64,000 bases of DNA from Niabella beijingensis (GCF_020034665.1 NZ_JAIQDI010000001.1:1488001-1552000); one strand, 5' to 3'. Positions 43,027 through 51,505 are shown, counted from the stretch's first letter. Notes: generated by a model from the sequence alone, not told the origin. Numbers and translations: made by a program.

Positions 43027-43467
43027 ATGAAAAAAGATATTCTTGATGCCATTCTTAAAACACTCCAACAAAACACAACCGGTGTTGAACAAGAAATAGA
43101 TACGCAGGAAACCAACGCCGGTATTGACACGGAAGCCACCACCGATCTGGATGCCCTTTCCCAGCGGGATCAGGCAACGGATATTTACAACCTGATGCAG
43201 CAGCCGAAAGCGGTTGCAGAAGATACGGCCGCCACAGTAAAAAAATACCAGGGAATATCAAGAGATGCCGTAGGCCCCGGTGCGCTGGTAGAAACCACGG
43301 AACATTTTTTCCTGTTTGGCGTAGTGCTTCCTCCGCTGGAGATCAACGGGAAAAAAGTAACCGGTGTTCCCCTGGATGCCCCCGCCTATGCCAACCTGGA
43401 AGGCAAGAAAAAAGGAGATGAGATCCATTTGGGTGAAGCCGACTACCTGATCCTTTCTGTGGAGTAG
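43027..43467 (+). CDS. GreA/GreB C-terminal-like protein with acidic N-terminus
   Basis: This 146-residue protein has a C-terminal half (about 78-146) resembling the FKBP-like domain of Gre factors: VGPGALVETTEHFFLFGVVL, VPLDAPAYANLEGKKKGDEI and HLGEADYLILSVE, compared with the family's SPIGxALLGKKxGDEVxV and YxIL. The first 75 residues are acidic and low in aromatics, with no coiled-coil GreA N-terminal domain, so transcript cleavage is unlikely. It may bind RNA polymerase like other Gre-CTD proteins. It is convergent with the adaptor gene of the first pump, whose stop lies 9 bp away. Confidence 0.7.
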   Translation: MKKDILDAILKTLQQNTTGVEQEIDTQETNAGIDTEATTDLDALSQRDQATDIYNLMQQPKAVAEDTAATVKKYQGISRDAVGPGALVETTEHFFLFGVVLPPLEINGKKVTGVPLDAPAYANLEGKKKGDEIHLGEADYLILSVE

Positions 43468-43476
43468 GCCCGTCTA

Positions 43477-44583
43477 TTACAGCACAATCTTTCCATCGGC
43501 AGGAGCGCCGTTCCGCACTTCTTCCGTGACCGTGGTAACCAGTGTATCATTTTTATGAAGTGCGCCGTACACCGCCACTTTGCCGCCTGTCTGCACACCG
43601 GTTTGCACCGGCACCCAGACTGTTTTTCCGTTCATGATCTTTATCACGTAAACGCCCTGGCTCGAATTCAGCAGCGCACTGCCCGGGATCACAAAGGAAG
43701 CTGCTGCGCCGGCCTGCAGGGGGATCTGTACTTCAGGGATCATACCGGGCAATAATTTTTTATCCGCATTCGGTACATCCATTTCCACATGCTGTGCCCG
43801 CAGCCGGTTGTCCAGCGCTCCGGAAACCCGCGAGGTCCTGGCCGTAAAATGCTGTCCGGGCAAGGATTTTACCGTAAACCGAACCGAACCGTTCTGATCC
43901 AGCACGCCCGCATTGCTTTCGGGAAGATTTACAACCAGCCGGAGTTTCTTCTGTTCCTGAAGGGTAAACATAGGCACTGCTCCTGCCCCCGGCCCTACAT
44001 AAGCACCGGCACTTACATTACGGGCCGTAATCACTCCCGAAAATGGTGCCCGTATCTCGAGGTAATTGCGGTTGTCGTGTACTTCCTGCAACGCAGCTTT
44101 TGCCGCCTGGTATTGTGCATAATCCGATTGCTGGCGTGCTTTTGCCACATCAAGATCATTCTGAGAGATCGTTCCCGGTGTTTTGCTGGTTTCCAGCAGC
44201 CGGTCGTAAGTGGCCTTACTGGCCAGGTAAACCGCCTCCTGCGACCGCACCCTTGATTGGGCTCCTTCGCTCTGGGCGTTCAGTTCCGGGGCTTCCATTA
44301 CCGCCAGCAACTGACCTGCACGCACTTCGCTGCCCACATCCACATACAGTCTTTTTACAAAACTGCTCACTTTTGCATAGAGGTCTACATGCTGAAAGGC
44401 GACCAGCTCGCCGGGGATCGACAACGTATCGGAAAGTGCGCCTTCTGTAAGCAGGAACGCAGATACCACCGGCTGTTTTTCCGGCGTTTTTTCTTCTTCT
44501 GCACTGGTGGAGCTACAGCTCTGCAAACCCGCAGCTGCAACAGCAACAAGACCCGCCAGCATTATTTTTGTTGTCCTTATCAT
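43477..44583 (-). CDS. RND efflux periplasmic adaptor (membrane fusion protein), pump 1
   Basis: This 368-residue lipoprotein (AGLQSCSSTSAEE, lipobox Cys near 23) has the usual adaptor order. A beta-barrel/lipoyl half carries FQHVDLYAKVSSFVKRLYVD and VGSEVRAGQLLAVMEAPELN. A helical hairpin is about residues 110-165 (SKTPGTISQNDLDVAKARQQ), followed by lipoyl YLEIRAPFSGVITARNVSAG and barrel/membrane-proximal domains (LLPGMIPEVQIPLQAGAA, VPVQTGVQTGGKVAVYGAL). It links the permease to TolC. It is the last gene of the TolC-permease-adaptor operon, 32 bp after the permease. A short hydrophobic start confirms the ATG at 44583. Confidence 0.93.
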   Translation of the reverse strand: MIRTTKIMLAGLVAVAAAGLQSCSSTSAEEEKTPEKQPVVSAFLLTEGALSDTLSIPGELVAFQHVDLYAKVSSFVKRLYVDVGSEVRAGQLLAVMEAPELNAQSEGAQSRVRSQEAVYLASKATYDRLLETSKTPGTISQNDLDVAKARQQSDYAQYQAAKAALQEVHDNRNYLEIRAPFSGVITARNVSAGAYVGPGAGAVPMFTLQEQKKLRLVVNLPESNAGVLDQNGSVRFTVKSLPGQHFTARTSRVSGALDNRLRAQHVEMDVPNADKKLLPGMIPEVQIPLQAGAAASFVIPGSALLNSSQGVYVIKIMNGKTVWVPVQTGVQTGGKVAVYGALHKNDTLVTTVTEEVRNGAPADGKIVL

Positions 44584-44615
44584 AATTCAGTGTGATTAAT
44601 GTAAACAAATCAGTT

Positions 44616-47600
44616 TTAACGGTGATGTAAATTCGGTATGTGATGAACGCTTTCCGCATCTTCCGGATCGAGGGATACACTTTTTGTTGTTGCCTTGCCC
44701 TGTCCCCAGGCAAATGCCAGCGGCAGGATAAACAACGCTGCAAATGTAGAAGCGATCAATCCGCCGATCACAGCACGGCCGAGCGGTGACGACTGATCAC
44801 CGGCTTCTCCCAGGCCCGATGCCATAGGGATCATTCCCACCACCATGGCCAGCGCAGTCATCAGGATGGGCCGCATCCGCAGTGCGGCAGCCTCCCTGGC
44901 GGATTTCACGGCATCGCCATTATGCTTCCGGATCTGCTCTGCATTGGTGATCAAAAGTACCGCATTTGAAATGGATACCCCCACCGACATGATCATTCCC
45001 ATATATGATTGCAGGTTCAGCGTGGAACCGCACAACATCAGCAGGGCCATAGATCCGAACAGCACGGCCGGAACGGTAGCCAGTACGATCAACGATACTT
45101 TGAACGACTGGAAATTGGCCGCAAGCATCAGGAAGATCACCACGATGGCAACGATCAGTCCGCCCTGTAAACTGTCCAGTGTATCGGTAAGCGTATCACT
45201 GAGCCCGATCAGGTCCACATTCAGACCGCGGGGGAGCTTACCCAGCGACTGTATTGCCTGTTTTACATCCCGGGCCGCCGCACCCAGGTCCTTGTTGTTC
45301 AGGTTGGCAGTTACTGTCAACATCGGCACAGAACCCAGGTTATCCACTTCACCATAGGTAACATCCGGCTCAATGGTAGCCACATCTCCCAGCAAGGGAC
45401 GGGCGCTGTTTGCCGTAAGCGGGATCTCCCCGATCGCCCCGTGACTGGTCATCTCATTTTCCGGTATCTGCACCTGCACACTGTAAGGCAGGTTGGATTT
45501 GGGGTCCACCCACATATTCTTCTCTGTTAAACGGGAAGAAGAGGTAGAAGCGATCAGTGAACGCGAGATCGTATTCACATCCGTACCCAGCTGGGCTGCC
45601 CGTATCCGGTCGATGTTGATATTCAGTGACGGATAGCGGATCGACTGCCCCAGTTGTATATCTCTTAAATAAGGGATCTGCTTCAGCTTTTCCACCATCA
45701 TCAGGGCGTACTTTTCATTTTGTTTTTTGTCCCTGCCCGAAAAACGCACTTCCACCGGTGTGGGTGAGCCCTGGCTCAGGATCTTATCGGTAAGCTCGAT
45801 CGGCTCGAACGACAGTTTCATCTCCGGGGCGATCTCACCGGCGCGCTTCCGGATCTTGTCTTTCAGCTCGTCCAGATTTACTTTATAGTCCTCTTTTAAT
45901 GCTACCTGCAGTACCGCTTCATGCGGCCCTGCCATCCAGAGGAAAATAGGCGCCGTGGAAAAAAGCTGCGGATGCACGCCCACAAAGGAAGATGTAATCG
46001 ATATGTTCTTTTTTCCCACTACCTCATTGATCGCGTTCAGCAGGTCGAGCGTTTTCAGTTCCGTCTTTTCGATGCGCGTTCCATCCGGTTCGCGGAGCCG
46101 TACCTGGAACTGTTTACCATTTACTTTTGGCAGTACATCCCGGCCGATCTGTTTCAGGAGAAGCAGGGCAGTAAGCCCGGCCACCAGTATGTAAAGCGAC
46201 ACGATCCATTTCCGGTAAGGCATCATCCGGTCGATGAACCGCATATACCGCATACGGAATTTCTCAAACCGGCTGATTTTCCCGTCGCGGTTACTGTCCT
46301 CATTTTTCAGCAGGATTTCTTTCTGCGACCAGGTGTCTTCTTCTTCAGCAGCGATGGCGGCGCTTTCAAAAGTTTCCTGCTCCGTCAGCTCTTTTCCATC
46401 CCTGCCCTTTTTATGTTTGATCTTCATGATCCAGTTGGCCATTACGGGCACAAAGGTCTGGGCCAGGAAATAAGAAGCGATCATGCTGAAACCGATCGCG
46501 AGGGCCAGCGGCAGGAACAGGGAACCGGGAATACCCCCCATGGTAAATGCCGGAGCAAACACAGCCAGGATACAGAACAGGATCAGCAGTTTTGGAAAGG
46601 CGATCTCCTTACAGGCATCCCATATGGCCAGCGCTTTGGGCTTGCCCATATCCAGGTGCTGGTGGATGTTCTCGATCGTTACGGTGCTTTCATCTACCAG
46701 GATACCGATAGCAAGCGCCAGTCCGCTTAAGGTCATGATGTTGATGGTCTGTCCGAACAGGCTCAGAAAAAGTACCCCGGTGATGATCGATGTAGGTATT
46801 GTCAGGATCACTATAAGTGCTCCCCTCAGATCGCCCAGGAATAACATTACCATCAGGCCGGTCAGTACCGCTCCGATCACACCTTCACTCAGCAGACTTT
46901 TTACGGAGTTCATCACATAAGTAGACTGGTCGAATTCATAGCTTAGTTTTACATCGTCCGGCAGTTGCGACTGTATTTTGGGCAATGCTTTTTTCAGGTT
47001 CTGCACCACTTCCCAGGTAGAGGCATCCGCGGCCTTGGCAATATCCACATATACCGAGCGCCGGCCGTTGATCAGCGCATAGCTGGTGCTTACATCCGCA
47101 CCATCCTCCACGGTGGCCACATCTCTTAAATAGAGGTTGGACGCACCTGCCCCATTGGTAAAAAGCGGGATGTTTTCAAAATCTTTTATTTCTTTCAACG
47201 TGGTATTGGCGGGTGTTACATAGTTTTTATCATCGATCCGTACGTTACCCGCAGGAGTGGAAAGGTTGTTCACCCTAAGTGCCGCCACCAGCTGGTCCGC
47301 GGTCATGCTGTGTGCCCGCAGCAGTTCGGGGTTGGCCTTTATCACCACCGTACGCACATTCCCCCCAAAAGGGGTAGATCCTACCAGACCCGGGATGGAA
47401 GTAAAGGAAGAACGTACATATACGTTGGCCAGGTCCAGCAGCTCGTTGTTACTCCGTTTATCGCTGCTCAGTACCAGCTGTCCTACCGGCAATGTAGATA
47501 CATCAAAGCGGATGATAAAAGGTGGATTGGACCCCGGCGGAAAAATGGCCTGTATCCGGTTGGAAAAAGCGCTTACTTCTGCGGCAGCCTGCGCCATATT

Positions 47601-47897
47601 GGTGCCGGGATAAAAATTGATCTTGATCAGCGTAAGGCTCTGGATGTTTTTTGTTTCAATACTTTTTACCCCGTTTACATACAGCAGGATATTAATATAT
47701 TGCTTTCCGAAATACGCTTCCATCTGCTGGGCCGTATATCCGCCAAAAGGGTGGGAGAGATAAATTACCGGCAGGTCCAGTTTGGGAAAGATGTCCACCT
47801 TTATGGTACTTACCGCTTTTATGCCGAAAAAGAAAAGCGCTGCCACCATTACCAGGATGGTAATGGGTTTCCTTAATGCAAAACGTATCAAATTCAT
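44616..47897 (-). CDS. RND efflux permease, pump 1, with EF-hand loop in the central cytoplasmic segment
   Basis: This 1093-residue proton-driven inner-membrane pump shows the two-fold RND repeat: TM1 (ITILVMVAALFFFG), porter domain, TM2-6 with GLALAIGILVDESTVTIENI carrying the Asp of the proton relay near 402, then TM7 near 565 and the second porter and TM8-12 (MGMIMSVGVSISNAVLLITN; LGRAVIGGLIASTFAALFIL). The segment between TM6 and TM7 is unusually long (about residues 493-560) and hydrophilic. It contains DSNRDGKISRFE (534-545), a perfect 12-residue EF-hand loop with acidic ligands at 1, 5 and 12, Asn at 3 and Gly at 6. Operon order is TolC, permease, adaptor. The substrate is unknown; the helix I-II relay does not show the heavy-metal (CusA) pattern clearly. 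Confidence 0.94.
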   Translation of the reverse strand: MNLIRFALRKPITILVMVAALFFFGIKAVSTIKVDIFPKLDLPVIYLSHPFGGYTAQQMEAYFGKQYINILLYVNGVKSIETKNIQSLTLIKINFYPGTNMAQAAAEVSAFSNRIQAIFPPGSNPPFIIRFDVSTLPVGQLVLSSDKRSNNELLDLANVYVRSSFTSIPGLVGSTPFGGNVRTVVIKANPELLRAHSMTADQLVAALRVNNLSTPAGNVRIDDKNYVTPANTTLKEIKDFENIPLFTNGAGASNLYLRDVATVEDGADVSTSYALINGRRSVYVDIAKAADASTWEVVQNLKKALPKIQSQLPDDVKLSYEFDQSTYVMNSVKSLLSEGVIGAVLTGLMVMLFLGDLRGALIVILTIPTSIITGVLFLSLFGQTINIMTLSGLALAIGILVDESTVTIENIHQHLDMGKPKALAIWDACKEIAFPKLLILFCILAVFAPAFTMGGIPGSLFLPLALAIGFSMIASYFLAQTFVPVMANWIMKIKHKKGRDGKELTEQETFESAAIAAEEEDTWSQKEILLKNEDSNRDGKISRFEKFRMRYMRFIDRMMPYRKWIVSLYILVAGLTALLLLKQIGRDVLPKVNGKQFQVRLREPDGTRIEKTELKTLDLLNAINEVVGKKNISITSSFVGVHPQLFSTAPIFLWMAGPHEAVLQVALKEDYKVNLDELKDKIRKRAGEIAPEMKLSFEPIELTDKILSQGSPTPVEVRFSGRDKKQNEKYALMMVEKLKQIPYLRDIQLGQSIRYPSLNINIDRIRAAQLGTDVNTISRSLIASTSSSRLTEKNMWVDPKSNLPYSVQVQIPENEMTSHGAIGEIPLTANSARPLLGDVATIEPDVTYGEVDNLGSVPMLTVTANLNNKDLGAAARDVKQAIQSLGKLPRGLNVDLIGLSDTLTDTLDSLQGGLIVAIVVIFLMLAANFQSFKVSLIVLATVPAVLFGSMALLMLCGSTLNLQSYMGMIMSVGVSISNAVLLITNAEQIRKHNGDAVKSAREAAALRMRPILMTALAMVVGMIPMASGLGEAGDQSSPLGRAVIGGLIASTFAALFILPLAFAWGQGKATTKSVSLDPEDAESVHHIPNLHHR
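46263..46298 (-). other. EF-hand loop codons inside the RND permease
   Basis: Encodes DSNRDGKISRFE. Ligand positions 1 D, 3 N, 5 D, 7 K (backbone), 9 S and 12 E, with G at 6 and I at 8, all fit the canonical calcium loop. The flanking segments (QKEILLKNE and KFRMRYMRFIDRM) are helical. Confidence 0.75.
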
Positions 47898-47932
47898 AAC
47901 TGTCCCTGCTTTTTAATTTCCTACCGGTTTTA

Positions 47933-49318
47933 TTATAACTGTTCTTCAAATAGGTCAAAATCGCCCACTGCTGCTGCTTTCAGCAAAAGCGCCTGCCACA
48001 CATTGTTGTTGGCAATATCCCGGTCGGTCTCCGCCCGTATCAGCGTATAACCGGCCTGCATCACATCTACCATGTTGGTAAGGCCGTTCTTGTACAGCAC
48101 CGACTTCTGGTGATACGCATCACTGGCGGCCTTAACCTGTACCGGGGCTTCCCTGTAATTCGAAAGTGCGTTGGTCATTTTATTTGTTGCGGTGCGCAGC
48201 TGCGTCTTTAACTGTAATGCTGCCGTGTTGTACTCTTCCTGCAGGGCATTACTGATCATCCGCTGCGCGCTTACCTGTTTCGACAACCGCACGGGTTGCA
48301 TGAGGTTCCAGGTAACACCAACCCCGATGAGATAGTTTGACCGGTTGGGGTTGATCCCTTTCCAGTAGTCGGATGAATAATGATGCTGATCATTGATGTA
48401 GTCGCTTTCAAAGCCCGACCCTCTCGACTGCCACACGCCCACAAGCGAGAACGCCGGGTAGTACTGCGTTTTAATAAAATGCGATTGCTGATCGCTGACA
48501 GCGATCCGGCTCCTGTAATATTCAAGCACCGGGTGCTCCTGTTCCGGGGTTAATGTGTCGAGATAGCTGCCGGGTATCCGGGAAACAAATGCTGTATCAA
48601 TGGTAAAGCCGGTATCTTCAGATCCGATCAGTTGCGCCAGGATATTTTTTTGTTCCTGTTCTTTATCCCTCGCGTTGGTCAGCAGGATCAGGGCGCTGGA
48701 ATATTCAGCATTGGCAAGAGAGGAATCCACCCCGGCGATCAGCCCGTTTTTTACACGGGCAATAACGAACCGGCGGATCGAATCGGCACGGCTTAAATTT
48801 TTTTCATACGACTTGGTGATCTGATGACCTGCCACCAGTGTAAGATAGGCTGCGGCTACCCGCACCTTATGTTCAAAAAGTTCCTGAGCCAGGTCCTTTG
48901 TATCGCGCTGCCAGACCTGTTGTGCCACTTTTACCCGTTCCCGGTATTTCCCGAATGCAAAAAACTCCCAGTTCACATTGGTAAGGTATAGCGCTCCAAA
49001 CGCCGCATTCCAGTTCTGTGTGGCCAGGGCCGGGCCGGAAGAGGCCGTGGCCAGCCCGCCAAAACCATAAAGCGGTCCGTTGGTTCCGTTGATGGTACCA
49101 TAGTCCTGCTGTACTCCGAAATTGATATTCGGCAATTGTTCTTTCCGCGCAGCTGTGATCAATTGTTCTGAAGCCTTTGCATAAGCGGTCTTGGCTTTTA
49201 TGGAAGGATAATTTTCCGCTGCAGTCCGGATCGCGTCCTTCAATGACAGTTGCGGTTGCGCACCCGCCATTACCGAAAAGGTTGCAGTGAGCAGTACCAA
49301 AAGAAATCTTCTATGCAT
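47933..49318 (-). CDS. TolC-family outer-membrane efflux protein, pump 1
   Basis: This 461-residue protein has a signal peptide (MHRRFLLVLLTATFSVMAGA) and no lipobox. Two OEP repeats of long amphipathic helices are visible: LSLKDAIRTAAENYPSIKAK and AYAKASEQLITAARKEQLPN, then a second half with LSKQVSAQRMISNALQEEYN and NKMTNALSNYREAPVQVKAA. Beta segments lie between them (YPAFSLVGVWQSRGSGFESD). It forms the trimeric outer-membrane channel of the pump. It is the first gene of the operon, 104 bp after the sensor kinase gene. The gap carries the response-regulator box and -7 element described separately. Confidence 0.92.
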   Translation of the reverse strand: MHRRFLLVLLTATFSVMAGAQPQLSLKDAIRTAAENYPSIKAKTAYAKASEQLITAARKEQLPNINFGVQQDYGTINGTNGPLYGFGGLATASSGPALATQNWNAAFGALYLTNVNWEFFAFGKYRERVKVAQQVWQRDTKDLAQELFEHKVRVAAAYLTLVAGHQITKSYEKNLSRADSIRRFVIARVKNGLIAGVDSSLANAEYSSALILLTNARDKEQEQKNILAQLIGSEDTGFTIDTAFVSRIPGSYLDTLTPEQEHPVLEYYRSRIAVSDQQSHFIKTQYYPAFSLVGVWQSRGSGFESDYINDQHHYSSDYWKGINPNRSNYLIGVGVTWNLMQPVRLSKQVSAQRMISNALQEEYNTAALQLKTQLRTATNKMTNALSNYREAPVQVKAASDAYHQKSVLYKNGLTNMVDVMQAGYTLIRAETDRDIANNNVWQALLLKAAAVGDFDLFEEQL

Positions 49319-49323
49319 GGTTA

Positions 49324-49354
49324 TTTGCGCTATTTGGTGGAAACAATGCGCAAA
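49324..49354. promoter_or_regulatory. Inverted repeat at the pump 1 transcription start
   Basis: TTTGCGC (49324-49330) and GCGCAAA (49348-49354), perfect 7-bp arms 17 bp apart. It overlaps the -7 element of the TolC promoter and the expected leader, so it is a possible second operator or leader hairpin. Confidence 0.5.
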
Positions 49355-49389
49355 ACAACTGGATCTTTCTGAAGCAATTTTGAAGCTGG
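49351..49389 (-). promoter_or_regulatory. Response-regulator box and promoter of the pump 1 operon
   Basis: On the minus strand CCAGCTTCAAAATTGCTTCAGAA is read as CTTCAAAA and CTTCAGAA at an 11-bp repeat, then 8 bp, then TTGTTTTG (one mismatch from TAnnTTTG; 49351-49358). The same layout occurs upstream of the regulator gene at 51436-51474. Confidence 0.75.
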
Positions 49390-49422
49390 AATTAAAATGA
49401 CGCGCGGCTTACGAACAGTTGC

Positions 49423-50751
49423 TCAGGCTTCTGCAAAAACAACCGTCTGAAACGCAGCATTGGAGGGGATTACATCGATTTCGGATAAATAATTTTCATT
49501 GAAGTATACACAGAAAATATGCCGGTGTTCCACATAGGCATAAGAGATCCTGAAATTACATACCTCACAGATCTGCTTTACGATGGCGAGGCCCAGCCCC
49601 ACTCCCTCATTTTTCTGACTGCCTTTTTTAAAACGCCGGAACAGGTCCTTATGCGGGATGGTTACGGGATCTCCCGTGTTACTGATCCTGAAATAATCGG
49701 TAGTCAGTTCTACATGAACCGATCCGTTTTCCTCATTGTAGCGGATGGCATTGCGCATCAGGTTGGCCACCAGGATATCTGCCAGCGTAGGATGTATCTG
49801 GATGAACACCCGGCTGTCGGTATTACGCGTAACAGTGATGTTTTTGAGATCCGCCCAATAGCTATAGGTTTCGATGACGTTTTTAGCGATCCGGCAGAAT
49901 CTTATTTTTTCGCGGGTATTGAATTCGTGATTTTCCAGGCGGGCCAGCAATACCAGTGATTTTGTAATATTGGAAAGTTTGTTCACTTCCGTCTGCATGT
50001 GTTCGATCAGTCCGGCCTGCTGGCTGTTCAATGATGTCTGGGTCAGCAACTCTGTTTTTGTACGCAGCACGGCCAGCGGTGTCTGCAGCTCATGCGATGC
50101 GTTTTCACTGAACTCCCGGGCGGTTGCATATTCCTCCATCGCTTTATTGGTCATGGTCTCTATAAAACAATTGAGCTCATTGAACTCTTTGGTGGATGAG
50201 CGTCCCAGCTGCAGCTTTTGTTTCTGCCGGATATTAAAATGCCGGATCGCTTCCATGGTGCTTTTAAACGGTTTGAAGAGGGTCCGGGAAAGGATCCGGG
50301 CAGAAATGAAAAATGCCACACTCACCAGCAGCATTTTCCAGAGCAGGGTAATGAACATGCTGCTGAAAAACTCATTGGGATTGATGAAATAGTTGTGGGA
50401 GGTCACTTTGTAAACCACCCCGTTCACCGGCCGGTAGCTGATCACGAAAAGCGCCACCTCCTTTTCGCTCATTCCTTCCACATTGTTCAGCCGTTTGATC
50501 ACCTGCGGATTTTCTTTTGGAACAGGACCGCGGACAGTGGCGATCTCAATTTCCCGGTCCTTTATAAAATCATCCACCGGCCGGCCCTGTTCCAGCAGGT
50601 GGTAAATGCGGTCATTTACAGATTGCAGGCGCTTTACTTCAAATTCGATCATTTTACGTTTGATCCCCCATTGGGAAATGGTCATCGTAACGGGTGTCAC
50701 CACCAGGAGGATGAAAAGGAACCAAAGGGATATCTTATTGATCAGTTTCAT
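49423..50751 (-). CDS. Sensor histidine kinase paired with the pump 1 regulator
   Basis: This 442-residue protein has TM1 near residue 8-28 (ISLWFLFILLVVTPVTMTIS) and a periplasmic sensor of about 110 residues (EVKRLQSVNDRIYHLLEQGR and YRPVNGVVYKVTSHNYFINP). TM2 is near 140-160. A HAMP-like linker (SRTLFKPFKSTMEAIRHFNI) leads to the kinase core: ENASHELQTPLAVLRTKTEL (phosphorylated His), LVANLMRNAIRYNEENGSV (N box) and GVGLGLAIVKQICEVCNF (G box). A Phe/His-rich tail follows. It lies 3 bp downstream of the response regulator gene, so the two are co-transcribed. No metal-binding motif is evident in the sensor. Confidence 0.94.
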   Translation of the reverse strand: MKLINKISLWFLFILLVVTPVTMTISQWGIKRKMIEFEVKRLQSVNDRIYHLLEQGRPVDDFIKDREIEIATVRGPVPKENPQVIKRLNNVEGMSEKEVALFVISYRPVNGVVYKVTSHNYFINPNEFFSSMFITLLWKMLLVSVAFFISARILSRTLFKPFKSTMEAIRHFNIRQKQKLQLGRSSTKEFNELNCFIETMTNKAMEEYATAREFSENASHELQTPLAVLRTKTELLTQTSLNSQQAGLIEHMQTEVNKLSNITKSLVLLARLENHEFNTREKIRFCRIAKNVIETYSYWADLKNITVTRNTDSRVFIQIHPTLADILVANLMRNAIRYNEENGSVHVELTTDYFRISNTGDPVTIPHKDLFRRFKKGSQKNEGVGLGLAIVKQICEVCNFRISYAYVEHRHIFCVYFNENYLSEIDVIPSNAAFQTVVFAEA

Positions 50752-50754
50752 GCT

Positions 50755-51429
50755 TCAGAGTTTAAAACGGTAACCCAGTCCGTACACCGTTTCTATATAA
50801 TCATTACCATTTGCTGCGGCGATCTTTTTGCGGAGATTCTTGATGTGCTGGTAAATAAAGTCAAAGTTCGCAAGATTATCGGTATAGTCGCCCCATAGAT
50901 GTGTGGCAATGGCCTGCCGGGAAAGCACCCGGTCTTTGTTCACCACAAAATACAACAGCAGGTCAAATTCCTTTGGGGTAATGTCGAGCAGCACCGAATT
51001 CACCCGTGCTTCGATGGTATTGGTGTTCAGTTCAATTTCATTGGCAGTAACGATATGACTGCCCTGCAAACTGTTCCTGCGGTACATGGCCCGCAACCGG
51101 GCATGCAGTTCGGGAAGGTGAAAAGGCTTGGTGATATAATCATCCGCACCGCCTTCCAGGCCGTTTATCTTGTCATCCAGCGCGTCCCTTGCCGATATGA
51201 TCAGCACATTGCTGACGATCTTTTCGGTTTTGATAAACCGGAGCACCTCCAGGCCGTCGCCGTCCGGAAGCATCATGTCCAGCAAAATAAAATCATAGGT
51301 AAATACGGATAACTTTTCCCTTGCCTCGTCCACCCCGAATGCGCATTCACAGATAAAATGCTCTGCTTCCAGGTAATCCCGGATGCTGGCAGATAAAGCA
51401 ATGTTATCCTCAACGATTAAAATTTTCAT
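50755..51429 (-). CDS. OmpR/PhoB-family response regulator
   Basis: This 224-residue protein starts at the ATG at 51429 (MKILIVEDNIALSASIRDYL); a TTG three codons upstream overlaps the -7 element and is not used. The receiver Asp is in YDFILLDMMLPDGDGLEVLR near residue 51, the switch Lys in DDYITKPFHLPELHAR. The C-terminal winged helix includes LDITPKEFDLLLYFVVNKDR, HLWGDYTDNLANFDFIYQHI and NDYIETVYGLGYRFKL. TACTTTTG (51436-51443) lies 6 nt before the ATG, and the tandem CTTCAnAA box is upstream of it. The kinase gene follows after 3 bp and the efflux operon after that. Confidence 0.96.
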   Translation of the reverse strand: MKILIVEDNIALSASIRDYLEAEHFICECAFGVDEAREKLSVFTYDFILLDMMLPDGDGLEVLRFIKTEKIVSNVLIISARDALDDKINGLEGGADDYITKPFHLPELHARLRAMYRRNSLQGSHIVTANEIELNTNTIEARVNSVLLDITPKEFDLLLYFVVNKDRVLSRQAIATHLWGDYTDNLANFDFIYQHIKNLRKKIAAANGNDYIETVYGLGYRFKL

Positions 51430-51435
51430 CCCCTG

Positions 51436-51474
51436 CAAAAGTAAGCAGGAGTTTTGAAGAAATTCTGAAGCTGG
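51436..51474 (-). promoter_or_regulatory. Autoregulatory box and promoter of the response regulator gene
   Basis: On the minus strand CTTCAGAA and CTTCAAAA repeat at 11 bp, are followed by 8 bp and then TACTTTTG (exact TAnnTTTG). There is no TTG at -33, as expected for an activated promoter. The near-identical sequence precedes the efflux operon at 49351-49389. Confidence 0.75.
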
Positions 51475-51505
51475 CAGCTGATTGCTGAAGGCTTACAGCT
51501 GACCG
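51466..51505. repeat. Copy of dispersed intergenic word
   Basis: On the minus strand GTCAGCTGTAAGCCTTCAGC, then AATCAGCTGCC, closely similar to 3336-3360. It lies between the TIM-barrel gene and the response regulator gene. Confidence 0.4.

Noticed and set aside
45921..46730. 269-codon open frame on the plus strand inside the pump 1 permease
   Set aside because: Antisense shadow of a conserved RND permease; its His/Gln/Arg-rich composition is unlike a real protein.
43477..47897. Heavy-metal (CusBA-type) assignment of pump 1
   Set aside because: No His/Met-rich metal sites or CusF-like protein are visible; the two-component system alone is not sufficient evidence.
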